Shown: positions 8,929 to 19,058, counted from the first letter of the stretch. The stretch: DNA of 43,132 nucleotides from an uncultured Parabacteroides sp. (GCA_949295065.1 CASFJQ010000021.1:1-43132); one strand, 5' to 3'. The notes: a model not told the origin generated them from the sequence alone. Numbers and translations: made by a program.

Positions 8929-8950
8929 TCCGAGGCTTTGCAGCCTCGGA
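8929..8950 (-). promoter_or_regulatory. Stable hairpin with GCAA loop between infC and rpmI
   Basis: Perfect 9-bp stem TCCGAGGCT/AGCCTCGGA closing a GCAA tetraloop on the mRNA strand, 9 bases after the infC stop. No T-run follows, so it is not a simple terminator. It could be an RNA-processing or stability element or part of an L20 translational operator (known in E. coli near the infC-rpmI junction and in B. subtilis in the infC leader). Confidence 0.6.
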
Positions 8951-8959
8951 CATTTTTTC

Positions 8960-9553
8960 TCAGTCTTCTTTTTTCTCAGCTTCTTCCTTTGCAGGAGCTG
9001 CTGCAGGTTTTTTAGCAGATTTCGGAGCACCAGCCTTCTTTGGTGTAAGCATGATAATCATACGCTTTCCTTCCAGCAAAGGCATTTGTTCAACTTTTCC
9101 GTAATCTTCCAAGTCATTGGCAAAACGAAGCAACAACACTTCTCCCTGTTCTTTAAACAAGATTGAACGTCCCTTGAAGAACACATAAGCTTTTACCTTT
9201 GCTCCTTCTTCCAAGAATCCTTTGGCATGCTTCAATTTAAAATCATAATCATGATCATCGGTCTGAGGTCCGAAACGAATCTCTTTCACTACAACCTTGA
9301 CAGATTTAGCCTTCTGTTCTTTCAGACGTTTCTTCTGCTGATACAGGAACTTCTGATAATCAATCACTCTACAAACGGGAGGCGCAGCATTAGGTGAAAT
9401 CTCAACCAAGTCCAAACCCTGTTCTTCGGCGATCTTCAGTGCCTGAGAAGTGGGATACACACCTTGCTCTACATTGTCACCGACTAATCGAACTTCACGA
9501 ACGCGAATACGTTCATTAATTCTGTACTGCTCTTTCGGATTGTCATTCTTCAT
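8960..9553 (-). CDS. infC: Translation initiation factor IF-3
   Basis: Binds the 30S subunit, keeps it apart from 50S and proofreads start-codon selection. The N-domain shows [16 protein letters not shown] and [20 protein letters not shown]; the linker [14 protein letters not shown] leads into the C-domain [20 protein letters not shown] and FKGR. The 197-aa length exceeds the usual ~175 because of a C-terminal Ala/Lys/Glu-rich tail (about residues 172-197), frequent in Bacteroidota. The start is ATG at 9553, not the AUU used for autocontrol in E. coli. An AAGGAGAAAG-like site lies upstream. Gap to thrS is 56 bases. Confidence 0.97.
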   Translation of the reverse strand: MKNDNPKEQYRINERIRVREVRLVGDNVEQGVYPTSQALKIAEEQGLDLVEISPNAAPPVCRVIDYQKFLYQQKKRLKEQKAKSVKVVVKEIRFGPQTDDHDYDFKLKHAKGFLEEGAKVKAYVFFKGRSILFKEQGEVLLLRFANDLEDYGKVEQMPLLEGKRMIIMLTPKKAGAPKSAKKPAAAPAKEEAEKKED

Positions 9554-9609
9554 TAAAAATGATTTCTTTCTCCTTTTTAAGTTATTACTTGTTTTTTATA
9601 TGTCACTTT

Positions 9610-11550
9610 TTACCAGCGATTCATCATTTCATCAACCTCACTGTTCAAAAGCGCTGCAAAGTTAGCAATTTTCATTGAACCTTTATCACCTTCGCCCTGT
9701 TTTCTTACAGAAACTTCACCATTTTCTGCTTCTTTTTCACCTACAATGAGCATATAAGGTACTCTTTTCATCTCATTGTCGCGAATTTTGCGTCCAATCT
9801 TCTCATTTCTGTCATCAACAAGAACGCGGATATCGTGTTTCTTCAATTCTTTTGCTACACTCTTTGCATAGTCATTGAAGCGTTCGCTGATAGGCAAAAT
9901 ACATACCTGATCCGGAGTCAGCCACAATGGGAACTTACCGGCTGTATGTTCAATCAACACAGCAACGAAACGTTCCATTGAACCGAACGGTGCACGGTGA
10001 ATCATAACCGGACGATGTTTCTGGTTGTCCTCACCTGTATATTCAAGTTCAAAGCGCTCTGGCAAGTTATAGTCAACCTGGATTGTACCCAACTGCCAAC
10101 GACGGCCGATAGCATCCTTAACCATAAAGTCAAGTTTAGGACCGTAGAATGCAGCTTCACCGTATTCAATCTTAGCAGGAAGACCTTTTTCCTGACAAGC
10201 TTCGATGATTGCCTGTTCTGCTTTTTCCCAGTTTTCTTCGCTACCGATATATTTTTCACGGTTCACTTTGTCACGCAAAGAAATCTGTGCCTCGAAGTTT
10301 TCGAAATTCATTGATTTGAACACTACAGAAATAATATCCATAACATTCAAAAATTCTTCCTTAACCTGGTCTGCACGGCAGAAAATATGCGCATCATCCT
10401 GAGTAAAGCTTCTTACACGTGTCAATCCGTGCAACTCGCCACTCTGTTCGTAACGGCACACCGTACCGAATTCAGCAAGACGCAAAGGAAGATCCTTGTA
10501 TGAACGAGGAGAATTCTTGAAAATCATACAGTGATGAGGACAGTTCATCGGTTTCAAGAAATATTCTTCTCCTTCTTCCGGTGTATGGATTGGCTGGAAT
10601 GAATCCTTACCATATTTAGCATAGTGTCCGGAAGTTATATAAAGCAATTTGTTTCCGATTGGAGGACAAATCACTTCCTGATAATCATAACGTGCCTGAA
10701 TTCTGCGCAAGAAATCCTGCAAACGCAAGCGAAGAGCAGTTCCTTTTGGCAACCACATTGGCAAACCTTTACCTACAGTATCAGAGAACATGAACAAATC
10801 AAGTTCCTTACCAATCTTTCTGTGGTCACGTTTCTTTGCTTCTTCAAGCATAGCCAAATACTCATCGAGCATTTTCTTCTTAGGGAATGTGATAGCATAC
10901 AAACGGACAAGCTGTTTGCGCTTTTCATCACCACGCCAATATGCACCGGCAACACTAAGAACTTTTACGGCTTTGATATATGATGTGTTAGGAAGATGCG
11001 GACCACGGCAAAGGTCTGTAAATGCACCCTGCGTATAAGTGGTGATTGTTCCATCTTCCAACTCGTTGATCAATTCAACTTTGTATTCTTCGTTTCTTCC
11101 GCCAAACATAGCCAAAGCGTCAGCCTTGGTGATATCCTGACGTACGATAGCTTCTTTGCGTGCAACAAGCTCCATCATCTTTGCCTCGATGGTTGCAAAA
11201 TCGCTATCTTTAATAACTCCTTCACCCGGATCTACATCATAGTAGAATCCATTTTCAATAGCCGGACCGATACCGAACTTGATTCCAGGGTACAACTCCT
11301 GCAAAGCTTCAGCCATCAGGTGGGCACTTGAATGCCAGAATGCATGCTTGCCTTCTGGGTCTTCCCACTTGAACAGTTTTACACTTGCATCCTCGTTTAT
11401 GGGACGAGTCAAATCCCAGATTTCACCGTTCACACTTGCAGCCAAGACATCCTGAGCCAATCGTGAGCTGATGCTTTCTGCAATCTGCATTGCAGTTGTT
11501 CCTTCAGCATATTCTCTTACGGAATTATCCGGAAATGTAATCTTAATCAT
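9610..11550 (-). CDS. thrS: Threonine-tRNA ligase
   Basis: Class II aminoacyl-tRNA synthetase (646 aa). The TGS domain covers residues 1 to about 62. The editing domain has HSSAH (H73/H77) and the C-x-x-x-H of DLCRGPHLP. The catalytic domain has [11 protein letters not shown] with a zinc-binding Cys, [20 protein letters not shown] (motif 2 region), TQDDAHIFC, and the motif 3 Arg in [15 protein letters not shown]-terminal anticodon-binding domain starts near [13 protein letters not shown]. Full length and intact. First gene of thrS-infC-rpmI-rplT. The -7 box at 11585-11592 gives a short leader of about 28 bases, too short for a T-box or large attenuator. Confidence 0.98.
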   Translation of the reverse strand: MIKITFPDNSVREYAEGTTAMQIAESISSRLAQDVLAASVNGEIWDLTRPINEDASVKLFKWEDPEGKHAFWHSSAHLMAEALQELYPGIKFGIGPAIENGFYYDVDPGEGVIKDSDFATIEAKMMELVARKEAIVRQDITKADALAMFGGRNEEYKVELINELEDGTITTYTQGAFTDLCRGPHLPNTSYIKAVKVLSVAGAYWRGDEKRKQLVRLYAITFPKKKMLDEYLAMLEEAKKRDHRKIGKELDLFMFSDTVGKGLPMWLPKGTALRLRLQDFLRRIQARYDYQEVICPPIGNKLLYITSGHYAKYGKDSFQPIHTPEEGEEYFLKPMNCPHHCMIFKNSPRSYKDLPLRLAEFGTVCRYEQSGELHGLTRVRSFTQDDAHIFCRADQVKEEFLNVMDIISVVFKSMNFENFEAQISLRDKVNREKYIGSEENWEKAEQAIIEACQEKGLPAKIEYGEAAFYGPKLDFMVKDAIGRRWQLGTIQVDYNLPERFELEYTGEDNQKHRPVMIHRAPFGSMERFVAVLIEHTAGKFPLWLTPDQVCILPISERFNDYAKSVAKELKKHDIRVLVDDRNEKIGRKIRDNEMKRVPYMLIVGEKEAENGEVSVRKQGEGDKGSMKIANFAALLNSEVDEMMNRW

Positions 11551-11584
11551 ATCTGTTCACTAAAAATTTCTTTGATTCAGTTCG

Positions 11585-11592
11585 CAAAGTTA
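11585..11592 (-). promoter_or_regulatory. -7 box of the thrS operon
   Basis: TAACTTTG on the minus strand matches TAnnTTTG and lies 34 bases upstream of the thrS start. At the -33 position a TTTC (complement of gaaa 11612-11615) is a one-base mismatch to TTTG. Confidence 0.6.
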
Positions 11593-11599
11593 ATATTTC

Positions 11600-11878
11600 T
11601 TTTTAAGGAAAGAAATTTTTGCCGACTAATATTCTTGAATTTTGACTAGTAATGCAACTTGAGTTATATTACCCTCAAAAATATATCCGACCCCATTCCC
11701 AAATACGTCCGTATATATTTCTCCGTGGGGCAATATATATTCATTCGCGGGGTCGGACCTACAAAAAATATCTTCAGAACTTTTTGGAAACGCTTCTGCA
11801 CATATTTCGGCTTTTTTCCGATAACGAATCTTTCAGTCAAAAAAATAGTTCTCCGGGAAAAAGGATACTACCTTTTCA
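11600..11878. other. Gene-free, structured intergenic stretch between thrS promoter and pepN-like terminator
   Basis: No credible gene. Seen: a long inverted repeat with perfect 9-bp outer arms (tccgacccc 11686-11694, ggggtcgga 11749-11757) and a nested 8-bp stem (tatatatt 11712-11719, aatatata 11732-11739) around a ccgtgggg apex, plus a shorter aaaagg/cctttt hairpin near 11860. Overlapping plus-strand frames of about 110 codons cross it, but they have low-complexity sequence, no family resemblance and no good start. It may be a dispersed intergenic repeat or a small RNA. Confidence 0.5.
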
Positions 11879-11944
11879 AAAAAAGCTCGTTATGTTTCTC
11901 CAAATACATAGTTATGTTTTTCCTGAAACACTGCGAGCTTTTTT
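11879..11944 (-). terminator. Long-hairpin terminator after the M1 aminopeptidase gene
   Basis: Outer arms aaaaaagctcg (11879-11889) and cgagctttttt (11934-11944) form an 11-bp stem. A second stem tgtttc/gaaaca pairs inside, with an acata/tatgt core. On the minus strand it ends in a run of Ts. It begins 18 bases past the aminopeptidase stop. Confidence 0.7.
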
Positions 11945-11962
11945 CTCCCATATTTATTCCAA

Positions 11963-14503
11963 TCATCTATACAAATGATCAGCCTGTTGCTTAAGCTTGC
12001 TTATCAGCAGATAATTCATATCTGGATTTTCCTCAAGGAAAGCATCAACCTCACTCTTTGCTGCTTCCGAATGATGTCCGGACAAAAGAGCACGCAACCA
12101 CGAAGTCGGGAAAAATATATCTCCTGTTCTTTGAACTTCAGGAAGAATATCCAATGCCGGTCTGATATATTTTATTGCCTTATCCTGGCGCAACGGATGA
12201 TTAAGATATCTCAAAGCTGACGATGCCCATGGCTCAACACGCCTGTTCTCAGCTTCAAGCAATGAATTGAAGGCACTGTCACGCACAGATTCCAACGGCG
12301 AAACAGCCGGAGATATAAACTCAAATTCCTGCAGACGGTCGGCATTCGAAAATCTTGCAGTCTGTGTCTTCATTATATTCTCATATTCATCAGGCATTCT
12401 CACTGAAAGTTCGTATGCCATATTCACATAATCGTTTTCAGACAAAGAACATCCACGAGGAGGTTTCTGATTCTTCCATACATTATATATATATGTATTG
12501 GCATTCTTACTGCCGGACAGACTGACATACTTACGGAAAGCCTGCAAACGGAGTGACTTGTCCTGCTGATTCGTAATCTCACCCATCAATGCTTTCTCCA
12601 CAATTTCAGAGTTCACAGGAAACAGAGTTTGAGCTTGCGACATATATCCCAATGCCATTGTATAAAGTAACTTATTCTTTTCCTTTGGAATATATGAAAG
12701 CATAGATTTAATATAGTTCTCTGACGAGATGGATTTATTGATTACATTCTCAAACAATGTAATAAGAACAGAACCTTTCAGCACCTCAGAGCTTGCCGTA
12801 TCCAAAACATTAAACAACGCGTCAGCTTCAGAATTGTCAATCAGGAAATATCCATACCCTATTCCGTCCGCATTAGGAATAACAACAGACTTCTCCCCTG
12901 CTTCAAAAGGTAAATCCACAGCGATTTCTGATGTATCTGATGTCATGCAGACATTAAGCTCTGCTTCTTTGTCGCCACTTTTCACGATATACTTAAGATT
13001 CTGTGGCCACAAACGTCCTTTTCCCTGCGGATCAGATTGTCTGACAACAAGCCGCGAATCTTCACAACGCGCCTGAATTGTCGGCATGCAGTTTTCCTTC
13101 ACCCATATATGGCTCCACTGTTCAAGGTCTGAATCAGTATACTTATCCAAAATCGAAATCAGATTATCCCAAGTAGCATTGCCATAAGCATAAGTATTCA
13201 AATATTCCTGTATGCCTTTTCTGAAAGCATCATCACCAAGAAGTTGAACCAGCTTTTCCATCACAATAGACGACTTGTTATATATAATATTACTGTATAT
13301 AAGGCCTGCATTCGACAGATTGTCCAATGGTTGTTGGATAGGCATAGCTCCAGCTGTTCTGTCTTCCGAATATGAAGGCGGGAAATAGTCCTGGATGAAG
13401 TTCAGACGATGATTAACAGTCGGAAACATTGACTGAACCATTTTCGAAGCGAAATAGTTGGCAAAGACTTCCTTAGTCCATACGTCGTCAAACCAAGCCA
13501 TTGTTACGAAATCACCAAACCACATATGCGCTGTTTCATGTGCAATCAAAGAGCTGCGGGCAAGTTCTTCGTTCAACGTAGGATTTTCATTCAGAAAGAT
13601 AGTACGGTCTGCATATAATGTTGCTCCCGTATGTTCCATTCCACCATATTGGAAACCCGGAAGAACGATAAGATCATATTTACTGAAAGGATAATTTATA
13701 CCGGTATAATTTTCCATCCATTCCAATGCATCAAAGACCTGAGAAGCAATAACCGGTGTTTGAGAAACTTTTTCAGGATTATTTTCCCTATGATACAGGC
13801 TTATCGAGCGATTTCCACGTGTAAACGTCTCATACTTAAGTTTTCCTGCAACGAATGAGAATAAATAAGTACTCAATGGCTCAGTCTCGCCAAACGACAA
13901 AAGTTTTCTACCGGGTCTGGACAGCGTATCCAATGAAGAAACAGCGGAATTAGAAACTGCATTCCAACTGATAGGAATATCCAGAGATAATGAGTATTTA
14001 GCCTTGATATCAGGTTGGTCGAAACACGGAAAAAGCGTTCTTGCTCTGTCCGGCACAAGCAATGTGTAAAGGAATTCATCCCTGCGATTCAAAGACTGGT
14101 CGTTGGCTTTGAATGTTATCACAGCCTCATTCGTTCCTGCATGTGTGACTGATTTATTGCCTAAAGAAACGATATGCTCATTAACAACACCAAACTTAAT
14201 TGGTGATTCATTTACCACAACCGACTCAATCTGAGAAGAATCAGCACGGAAGTCAATCATCAATGGCTCAGGTTTATCCTGAATCCATCTCAATTTGGCT
14301 ACTCCCACAACAGGTTCTTCCTTACTTTCAGGAATTCTGAAAGACAAATCATACTTTACTTCCAGAAAGTGTGTTTTTCTGAACTCTGCAAGTTCCTTGC
14401 TTACTCCCGGCTCTGAAGTGTAGATATTATGCTCTTTCAAATTCGAACAAGAGGATGAAACAAATAAGGCAAATGTGCCCAGTGCAACAAACAAACCTTT
14501 CAT
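11963..14503 (-). CDS. M1-family zinc aminopeptidase, lipoprotein
   Basis: Removes N-terminal residues from peptides. A lipoprotein signal (MKGLFVALGTFALFVSSSC, lipid-modified C19) predicts anchoring in the cell envelope, facing the periplasm. The M1 substrate motif GGMEH is present, followed by the zinc site HETAH (H322, E323, H326) with the third ligand E345, in the expected HEXXH-x18-E spacing. The catalytic half resembles aminopeptidase N; the C-terminal half is helical. At 846 aa it is full length for the family. Its start overlaps the stop of the DUF4268 gene by four bases (ATGA at 14500-14503), so the two are translationally coupled. It is followed by a long terminator hairpin. Confidence 0.93.
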   Translation of the reverse strand: MKGLFVALGTFALFVSSSCSNLKEHNIYTSEPGVSKELAEFRKTHFLEVKYDLSFRIPESKEEPVVGVAKLRWIQDKPEPLMIDFRADSSQIESVVVNESPIKFGVVNEHIVSLGNKSVTHAGTNEAVITFKANDQSLNRRDEFLYTLLVPDRARTLFPCFDQPDIKAKYSLSLDIPISWNAVSNSAVSSLDTLSRPGRKLLSFGETEPLSTYLFSFVAGKLKYETFTRGNRSISLYHRENNPEKVSQTPVIASQVFDALEWMENYTGINYPFSKYDLIVLPGFQYGGMEHTGATLYADRTIFLNENPTLNEELARSSLIAHETAHMWFGDFVTMAWFDDVWTKEVFANYFASKMVQSMFPTVNHRLNFIQDYFPPSYSEDRTAGAMPIQQPLDNLSNAGLIYSNIIYNKSSIVMEKLVQLLGDDAFRKGIQEYLNTYAYGNATWDNLISILDKYTDSDLEQWSHIWVKENCMPTIQARCEDSRLVVRQSDPQGKGRLWPQNLKYIVKSGDKEAELNVCMTSDTSEIAVDLPFEAGEKSVVIPNADGIGYGYFLIDNSEADALFNVLDTASSEVLKGSVLITLFENVINKSISSENYIKSMLSYIPKEKNKLLYTMALGYMSQAQTLFPVNSEIVEKALMGEITNQQDKSLRLQAFRKYVSLSGSKNANTYIYNVWKNQKPPRGCSLSENDYVNMAYELSVRMPDEYENIMKTQTARFSNADRLQEFEFISPAVSPLESVRDSAFNSLLEAENRRVEPWASSALRYLNHPLRQDKAIKYIRPALDILPEVQRTGDIFFPTSWLRALLSGHHSEAAKSEVDAFLEENPDMNYLLISKLKQQADHLYR

Positions 14504-14958
14504 ACTTCTTTCAGATATTCAGCAATACTCATAAAATTCCTTTCCAACAAATACATCTGTCTTGCCATAAAAGAGAAGAATTCGCCCCAATCCGAGCGAC
14601 GGTGGAAATCTATACCTTCTTTCTTAGTATATATGCGTGCCACCTGATTCCCGGTTTCTCTGATATAACAAATATCCCAAATCAAACCTTCAGGAAAATC
14701 TTTCTCTAAAACTTCTTTATACCAGGTAAGCTTCTCAAAAGCCTCAAGTCTTTCATCCTCCTGACGGTGATTGACTTCAAGTATTACGTAAGCTCCGTTC
14801 CTGTTGACATCGAACTTCAGCTCCATTCCTTTTACCTTGGTATTATATAAAACCCACATTTTGCGACGGCGGCGCAAATATGGCTGAACTTCACAATAAG
14901 CGGCAAAGCTTTCCCAAAACTCTACTTTAAGTTTCTTTAGCTCGTCTTTACTATACAT
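14500..14958 (-). CDS. DUF4268 family protein
   Basis: 152-aa soluble protein. The N-terminal KKLKVEFWESFAAY, the basic patch YLRRRRKMWVLYNTKVKG and the later ARIYTKKEGIDFHRRSDWGEFFSFM match DUF4268, a Bacteroidota family related to the C-terminal half of some restriction-like nucleases but here free-standing. Function unknown. The stop overlaps the aminopeptidase start in an ATGA, showing cotranscription. The 226-base gap upstream contains the first copy of the octamer repeat family. Confidence 0.75.
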   Translation of the reverse strand: MYSKDELKKLKVEFWESFAAYCEVQPYLRRRRKMWVLYNTKVKGMELKFDVNRNGAYVILEVNHRQEDERLEAFEKLTWYKEVLEKDFPEGLIWDICYIRETGNQVARIYTKKEGIDFHRRSDWGEFFSFMARQMYLLERNFMSIAEYLKEV

Positions 14959-14979
14959 ATTATATATTATGAATTAATC

Positions 14980-15131
14980 TATTATTTAAGTTTCGCTAGT
15001 TGCTCAACTTAAAAGTTGACAAGGCTTCAGAGACAAGTTGACAAGGTTAAAACACTTATAACCATAAATATTATTATCTAAAAACTTTTATCAACTTGTC
15101 TTCTCGTCAACTTGTCAACTCGTCAACTTTT
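14980..15131. repeat. Octamer-built inverted repeat, copy A
   Basis: The left part (14980-15050) is a near copy of 18919-18989. It contains gttgacaagg-type units and the core cagagacaagttgacaagg. The right part (15090-15131) is its imperfect complement. Perfect pairing segments are aaaagttgac 15011-15020 with gtcaactttt 15122-15131, and 15032-15042 with 15106-15116. It lies between the DUF4268 start and the M16 stop. Confidence 0.85.
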
Positions 15132-15184
15132 TATTGTAAGTTTAGCCTCTCAAACTCAAGTCAATTACCAAATGCAGTATATTA

Positions 15185-18019
15185 CTACTTAAAAACATCC
15201 TTGTCCTTCATGTAAACTATCTCTCCAAATGAAGATAGTCTTTCCATATCTATTTTCTTTCGGTTACCAACTATGGCATAGTTAACCGGACGTCCTTTTA
15301 GGTGACGTTTGTAAAAGTTGAATATATCAGACAATGAAAAACTGTCAATTGCTTCCATCATGAGCTTGTTCGGATCTTCCTCAAAACCTTCTTTGTTATA
15401 AAATGCCCAGCGGAGAGAAACATCTCTGAACGAAGGAAACATACTGTTAACTTCATTACGAATTGACTGCTTGATGGCATCCAGCTTGTCCGGATACAAA
15501 GGCATATCATCTATCAAAGCCTGCAAAACAGACATTGCATCAATAGTTTTGTCACATTGCGTTGACAAAAAGCCAAGCATAAATCCCGGTTGCTCTATAT
15601 GTTGTCTGGACGGAAGCTGGAAACGTCCGGAAACTCTATAAGCCAACGACCTGAACTCTCTTATCTCCTGAAACAACACCGAATTCATATTTCCGCCAAA
15701 ATATTCAGTAAACATATTGGCGATGAAACGCTCACGCTGCTCGGGCAATGTCTCACCACAAACAAAACTTCCGATAATACTTTGGCTTATATCAGATTTG
15801 TCGTAGAAAAAGACCTGAGGTTTCTTGTATGATTTCAGTTTTCTTAAACAAGGAGATATTGATTTGTTAACGATATCACCCAATGGCAAATGACGAAGCA
15901 AAAGATCTTCAACCTCTTCCCTGCTTCTGTTTCCGCAATAATGAATATCGCAAGCATAAGTCATGACATTATGCAGAAGAGAAACTAAATCTTCTCCTTT
16001 CATCTTCTTCACTTCAGACACGGATGGTTTATTCAGATAAATGGATTTCTCTCCATAAATCATTTTTTCCATCAAGGCACGTGCCATACTGTCTGCCGAT
16101 TGCTTGAAAGACTTGTCCACAACTCTTATTTCGTCCACAAGATGCCTTAGTTTCTTATCGTTAGGCTTAGCCTGCTTCAAGAAAGAAGAAACAAGAAGCA
16201 ATGTTTCCGAAAAATTATTGTCAAATCCGGTTATACGCACAACAAAGCTCCTTTCGTTTGCTTCGAAAGTCATAATACTTCCCAAAGACTGCAAACGGCT
16301 TCGGAATTCTGCAAACGAAAGCTCTATGGTTCCGAGATGTTGCAAATAATTTGCCATCAGCTTCAATCTTGGTTCAGAAATTGAGCCGATAGAAAACAGC
16401 AAATCAAGGGAAAAAATCTCATTGACAGGATTCTCCGTAACATATAATTTCACATAAGGAGTCAAGTCCTTTATCTGCATACCGCAGGTCTGAGCTGTAA
16501 GGAAATGCGGACTCAATTCTTCAACCGGCAATTTTTCCAATTCCTTAGCATAAGCCGAAGATTCATTCTGATGCTTCGAAACAATTGGTGCATAATCAGG
16601 CTTTGATAAATCATCCTTCGGATATTGCCCGGTTTTCTTCAGCACATGCAAATAATCTTCCGTAAAATAGCGACAAGCTGCATTCACAATATCTTCTTTT
16701 GTCAATGCGTCAATTCTCTCTATCTCACAAAGATATTCGTTCCAGGTTTTTCCTTGAGAAAATATATTCATCATAACTCTCGCCCTGGAAGAAATATCCT
16801 CCAAAGCAGAAGTATAATTTCTTTTCTGTTCCAGTTTAAGACTCTGGAAGAATTCGTCAGAAAATTCTCCTTTCTTCAGTTTCTCAATCTCATTCCAGAC
16901 CTTTTTTTCTGCAGAAGAATATGATTGAAAAAGCATTCGGGGCATAACTACAATTGCCAGAATACCTGCATCATTCATCTGCTCATTGATAACAGTTGCG
17001 GCAAGAACTTTATGATCCACTACGAGTCTATCAAGGAAACCCGTTCCATTACTATTGTTCAACAAAGATGATATAATCTTCAGAGCCACTTCGTCCGGAT
17101 GATTAGCAGGAACGCCTCTGAAACCAAGAACCATTATCTTAACAAATGGAACTGGTACTTTCAGGAAGAAAGTCTCGCGGCCTTTGAATTCCGGAAGCGG
17201 ATAAGTAATTCTGGATATTGGCTCACCTTTTGGTATTCTTGAAAAAGCCTTTTCAATCATCGGAAGAGCCTGTTCTGTTTTAAAATCACCACACAAAATA
17301 AGCCCCATATTTGGGCCAACGTAGTATTTCTCAAAAAAACGGCGCATTTCCGACAATCTCGGATTCTTCAAATTTTCAGTACTGCCAATTATAGGATAAG
17401 CATAAGGATGATCTTTGAAATATCTTTCCTTCAATCTTTCCATTGAGAGACCGCCAATATAATCTCCGTACATATTCTTTTCTTCGTAAACCGTCTCAAG
17501 TTCACTCTGGAACATTCTGAAAACAGGATTCAGAAATCTCTCACTGTTAATCTCAAGCCATTGCATAAGATACTGAGGAGAAAAGACATTATAATATGAG
17601 GTGAAATCGATTGAAGTTTCAGCATTCAGTTTTGTTCCACCATATTTTGATATTAGCCTGTCAAATTCATTCGGTATTACAAAATCAGCAGCTTTAACAC
17701 TGAGTTTGTTTATTTCCTGCTGAATCAAAAGACGTTGCTGCTCATCTGCGGCAACAGCTAATTCATCATATTTCTCGGCAATTTTATCAAGATAGACTTT
17801 TTCTGACTCATAGTCAACAGTTCCTATCTTATCAGTTCCCTTAAACATTATATGCTCGAAATAATGAGCAATTCCTGTATTGGGACAATCCTTGGCTCCG
17901 GCTTTTACCACAACGGCACCAAACACTTTTGGCTGATGATGATCTTCATTCAGCCAAACTGTCAAACCGTTACTTAACGTAAAAGTCTTACATATTATTT
18001 TCTGTGCCAAAGCCTTCAT
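15185..18019 (-). CDS. M16-family zinc metallopeptidase (pitrilysin-like)
   Basis: 944 aa with two M16 halves in one chain. The inverse zinc motif HYFEH is at 52-56 (ligands H52 and H56, catalytic E55), and the distal acidic block E179/E180 in TVYEEKN supplies the third ligand. Between them is a long insert (about 70-115) rich in charged residues. The N-terminal F-x-LSNGLTVWL and the GIAHYFEHIMFKGT segment are classic. The C-terminal half (from about 480) lacks the zinc motif, as expected for the non-catalytic partner half. No signal peptide is seen, so a cytoplasmic oligopeptidase is more likely than a periplasmic one. It stands alone, with repeat copy A downstream and the rubrerythrin terminator upstream. 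Confidence 0.92.
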   Translation of the reverse strand: MKALAQKIICKTFTLSNGLTVWLNEDHHQPKVFGAVVVKAGAKDCPNTGIAHYFEHIMFKGTDKIGTVDYESEKVYLDKIAEKYDELAVAADEQQRLLIQQEINKLSVKAADFVIPNEFDRLISKYGGTKLNAETSIDFTSYYNVFSPQYLMQWLEINSERFLNPVFRMFQSELETVYEEKNMYGDYIGGLSMERLKERYFKDHPYAYPIIGSTENLKNPRLSEMRRFFEKYYVGPNMGLILCGDFKTEQALPMIEKAFSRIPKGEPISRITYPLPEFKGRETFFLKVPVPFVKIMVLGFRGVPANHPDEVALKIISSLLNNSNGTGFLDRLVVDHKVLAATVINEQMNDAGILAIVVMPRMLFQSYSSAEKKVWNEIEKLKKGEFSDEFFQSLKLEQKRNYTSALEDISSRARVMMNIFSQGKTWNEYLCEIERIDALTKEDIVNAACRYFTEDYLHVLKKTGQYPKDDLSKPDYAPIVSKHQNESSAYAKELEKLPVEELSPHFLTAQTCGMQIKDLTPYVKLYVTENPVNEIFSLDLLFSIGSISEPRLKLMANYLQHLGTIELSFAEFRSRLQSLGSIMTFEANERSFVVRITGFDNNFSETLLLVSSFLKQAKPNDKKLRHLVDEIRVVDKSFKQSADSMARALMEKMIYGEKSIYLNKPSVSEVKKMKGEDLVSLLHNVMTYACDIHYCGNRSREEVEDLLLRHLPLGDIVNKSISPCLRKLKSYKKPQVFFYDKSDISQSIIGSFVCGETLPEQRERFIANMFTEYFGGNMNSVLFQEIREFRSLAYRVSGRFQLPSRQHIEQPGFMLGFLSTQCDKTIDAMSVLQALIDDMPLYPDKLDAIKQSIRNEVNSMFPSFRDVSLRWAFYNKEGFEEDPNKLMMEAIDSFSLSDIFNFYKRHLKGRPVNYAIVGNRKKIDMERLSSFGEIVYMKDKDVFK

Positions 18020-18130
18020 TTCCCCAGTTGTTAAATTACAAATGTAGGCATAAATAATGATATAAGGAAATTAAACTAGAATTGTTATTCCCGATAAAGT
18101 TAAATACAAAACATTTCAGAACATTATGAC

Positions 18131-18170
18131 AAACAAAAAAGCTGTCTCAATTTTATTTTGAGACAGCTTT
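18131..18170 (-). terminator. Terminator of the rubrerythrin gene
   Basis: Perfect 13-bp stem (18138-18150 with 18158-18170), 7-base loop, followed on the minus strand by TTTGTTTGTC. It lies 28 bases after the rubrerythrin stop. Confidence 0.9.
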
Positions 18171-18198
18171 CTGTTGAATTATATATTGCTTATATGGA

Positions 18199-18753
18199 TT
18201 ATTTCTTGAAATAACGGTTGAACAAACCTTCGAAACCTTTACCATGACGAGCTTCGTCTTTAGCCATTTCATGAACAGTATCATGGATAGCGTCAAGATT
18301 CAACTGTTTAGCTCTTGTAGCGATACGTTTCTTATCAGCGCAAGCACCACTTTCAGCGTTCATTCTCTTTTCCAAGTTAGTCTTAGTATCCCAAACTACA
18401 TCACCCAACAATTCAGCGAACTTAGCAGCGTGTTCAGCTTCTTCCCAAGCATAGCGTTTGAAAGCATCTGCAACTTCTGGATAACCTTCACGATCTGCCT
18501 GGCGGCTCATTGCCAAGTACATACCAACTTCTGTACATTCACCAATGAAGTGCGCATTCAAATCTTTAATCATTTCTTCGTCGCAACCTTTTGCTACACC
18601 GATAACGTGTTCGTCAGCAAAAGTCAAAGCACCTTCTGTTTCAACTAATTCTTTGAACTTTTCTTTAGGCTGCTTACACTGTGGGCAGAAATCTGGAGCT
18701 TCATTACCTTCATGAACGTAACCGCATACTGTGCAAATCCATTTCTTTGTCAT
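18199..18753 (-). CDS. Rubrerythrin, reverse domain order (rubredoxin domain first)
   Basis: Cytoplasmic non-heme iron peroxidase that removes hydrogen peroxide in anaerobes. The rubredoxin-like domain is N-terminal: C7-x2-C10 and C23-x2-C26 hold the Fe(SCys)4 centre. The ferritin-like four-helix domain follows, with di-iron ligands in [12 protein letters not shown], the helix containing [12 protein letters not shown], and the final EARHGKGF. This is the order of reverse rubrerythrin rather than the classical form with the rubredoxin at the C-terminus. At 184 aa it is complete. Monocistronic with a clear terminator. Upstream a CATCTTTG (18803-18810, minus strand) is one base off the -7 consensus. 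Confidence 0.93.
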   Translation of the reverse strand: MTKKWICTVCGYVHEGNEAPDFCPQCKQPKEKFKELVETEGALTFADEHVIGVAKGCDEEMIKDLNAHFIGECTEVGMYLAMSRQADREGYPEVADAFKRYAWEEAEHAAKFAELLGDVVWDTKTNLEKRMNAESGACADKKRIATRAKQLNLDAIHDTVHEMAKDEARHGKGFEGLFNRYFKK

Positions 18754-18918
18754 AACTTTATAATTTTAATATTGGTTTATACTGTATTTTCTAATCGCAT
18801 TACAAAGATGGGAAAGTTTAACAACATAAACAAGCTTAGTTTGATTGAATAAATCAATTGCATGATTGATAAAAACTATAATAAGCATTAATCATCTGAT
18901 ATACAGAAAGAATATAAA

Positions 18919-18999
18919 TATTATTTAAGTTTCACAAGTTGCTCAACTTAAAAGTTAACAAGGCTTCAGATACGAGTTGACAAGGTCAGAACTCCTATA
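18919..18999. repeat. Octamer-type repeat, copy B (half element)
   Basis: Matches 14980-15060 over about 70-80 bases, with about five differences in the first 68. It contains ctcaacttaaaagtt and the core acgagttgacaagg. The complementary right arm found in copy A is missing, so this is a half element. Confidence 0.85.
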
Positions 19000-19058
19000 A
19001 TTTAACGAATTAAATAGATCTGTTATATATCTGCATCGATATATATAAATGTAATGAA

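Noticed and set aside
11652-11994. Two overlapping plus-strand frames of about 110 codons
   Set aside because: They cross inverted repeats and a terminator, run into the aminopeptidase gene on the other strand, are low in complexity and match nothing.
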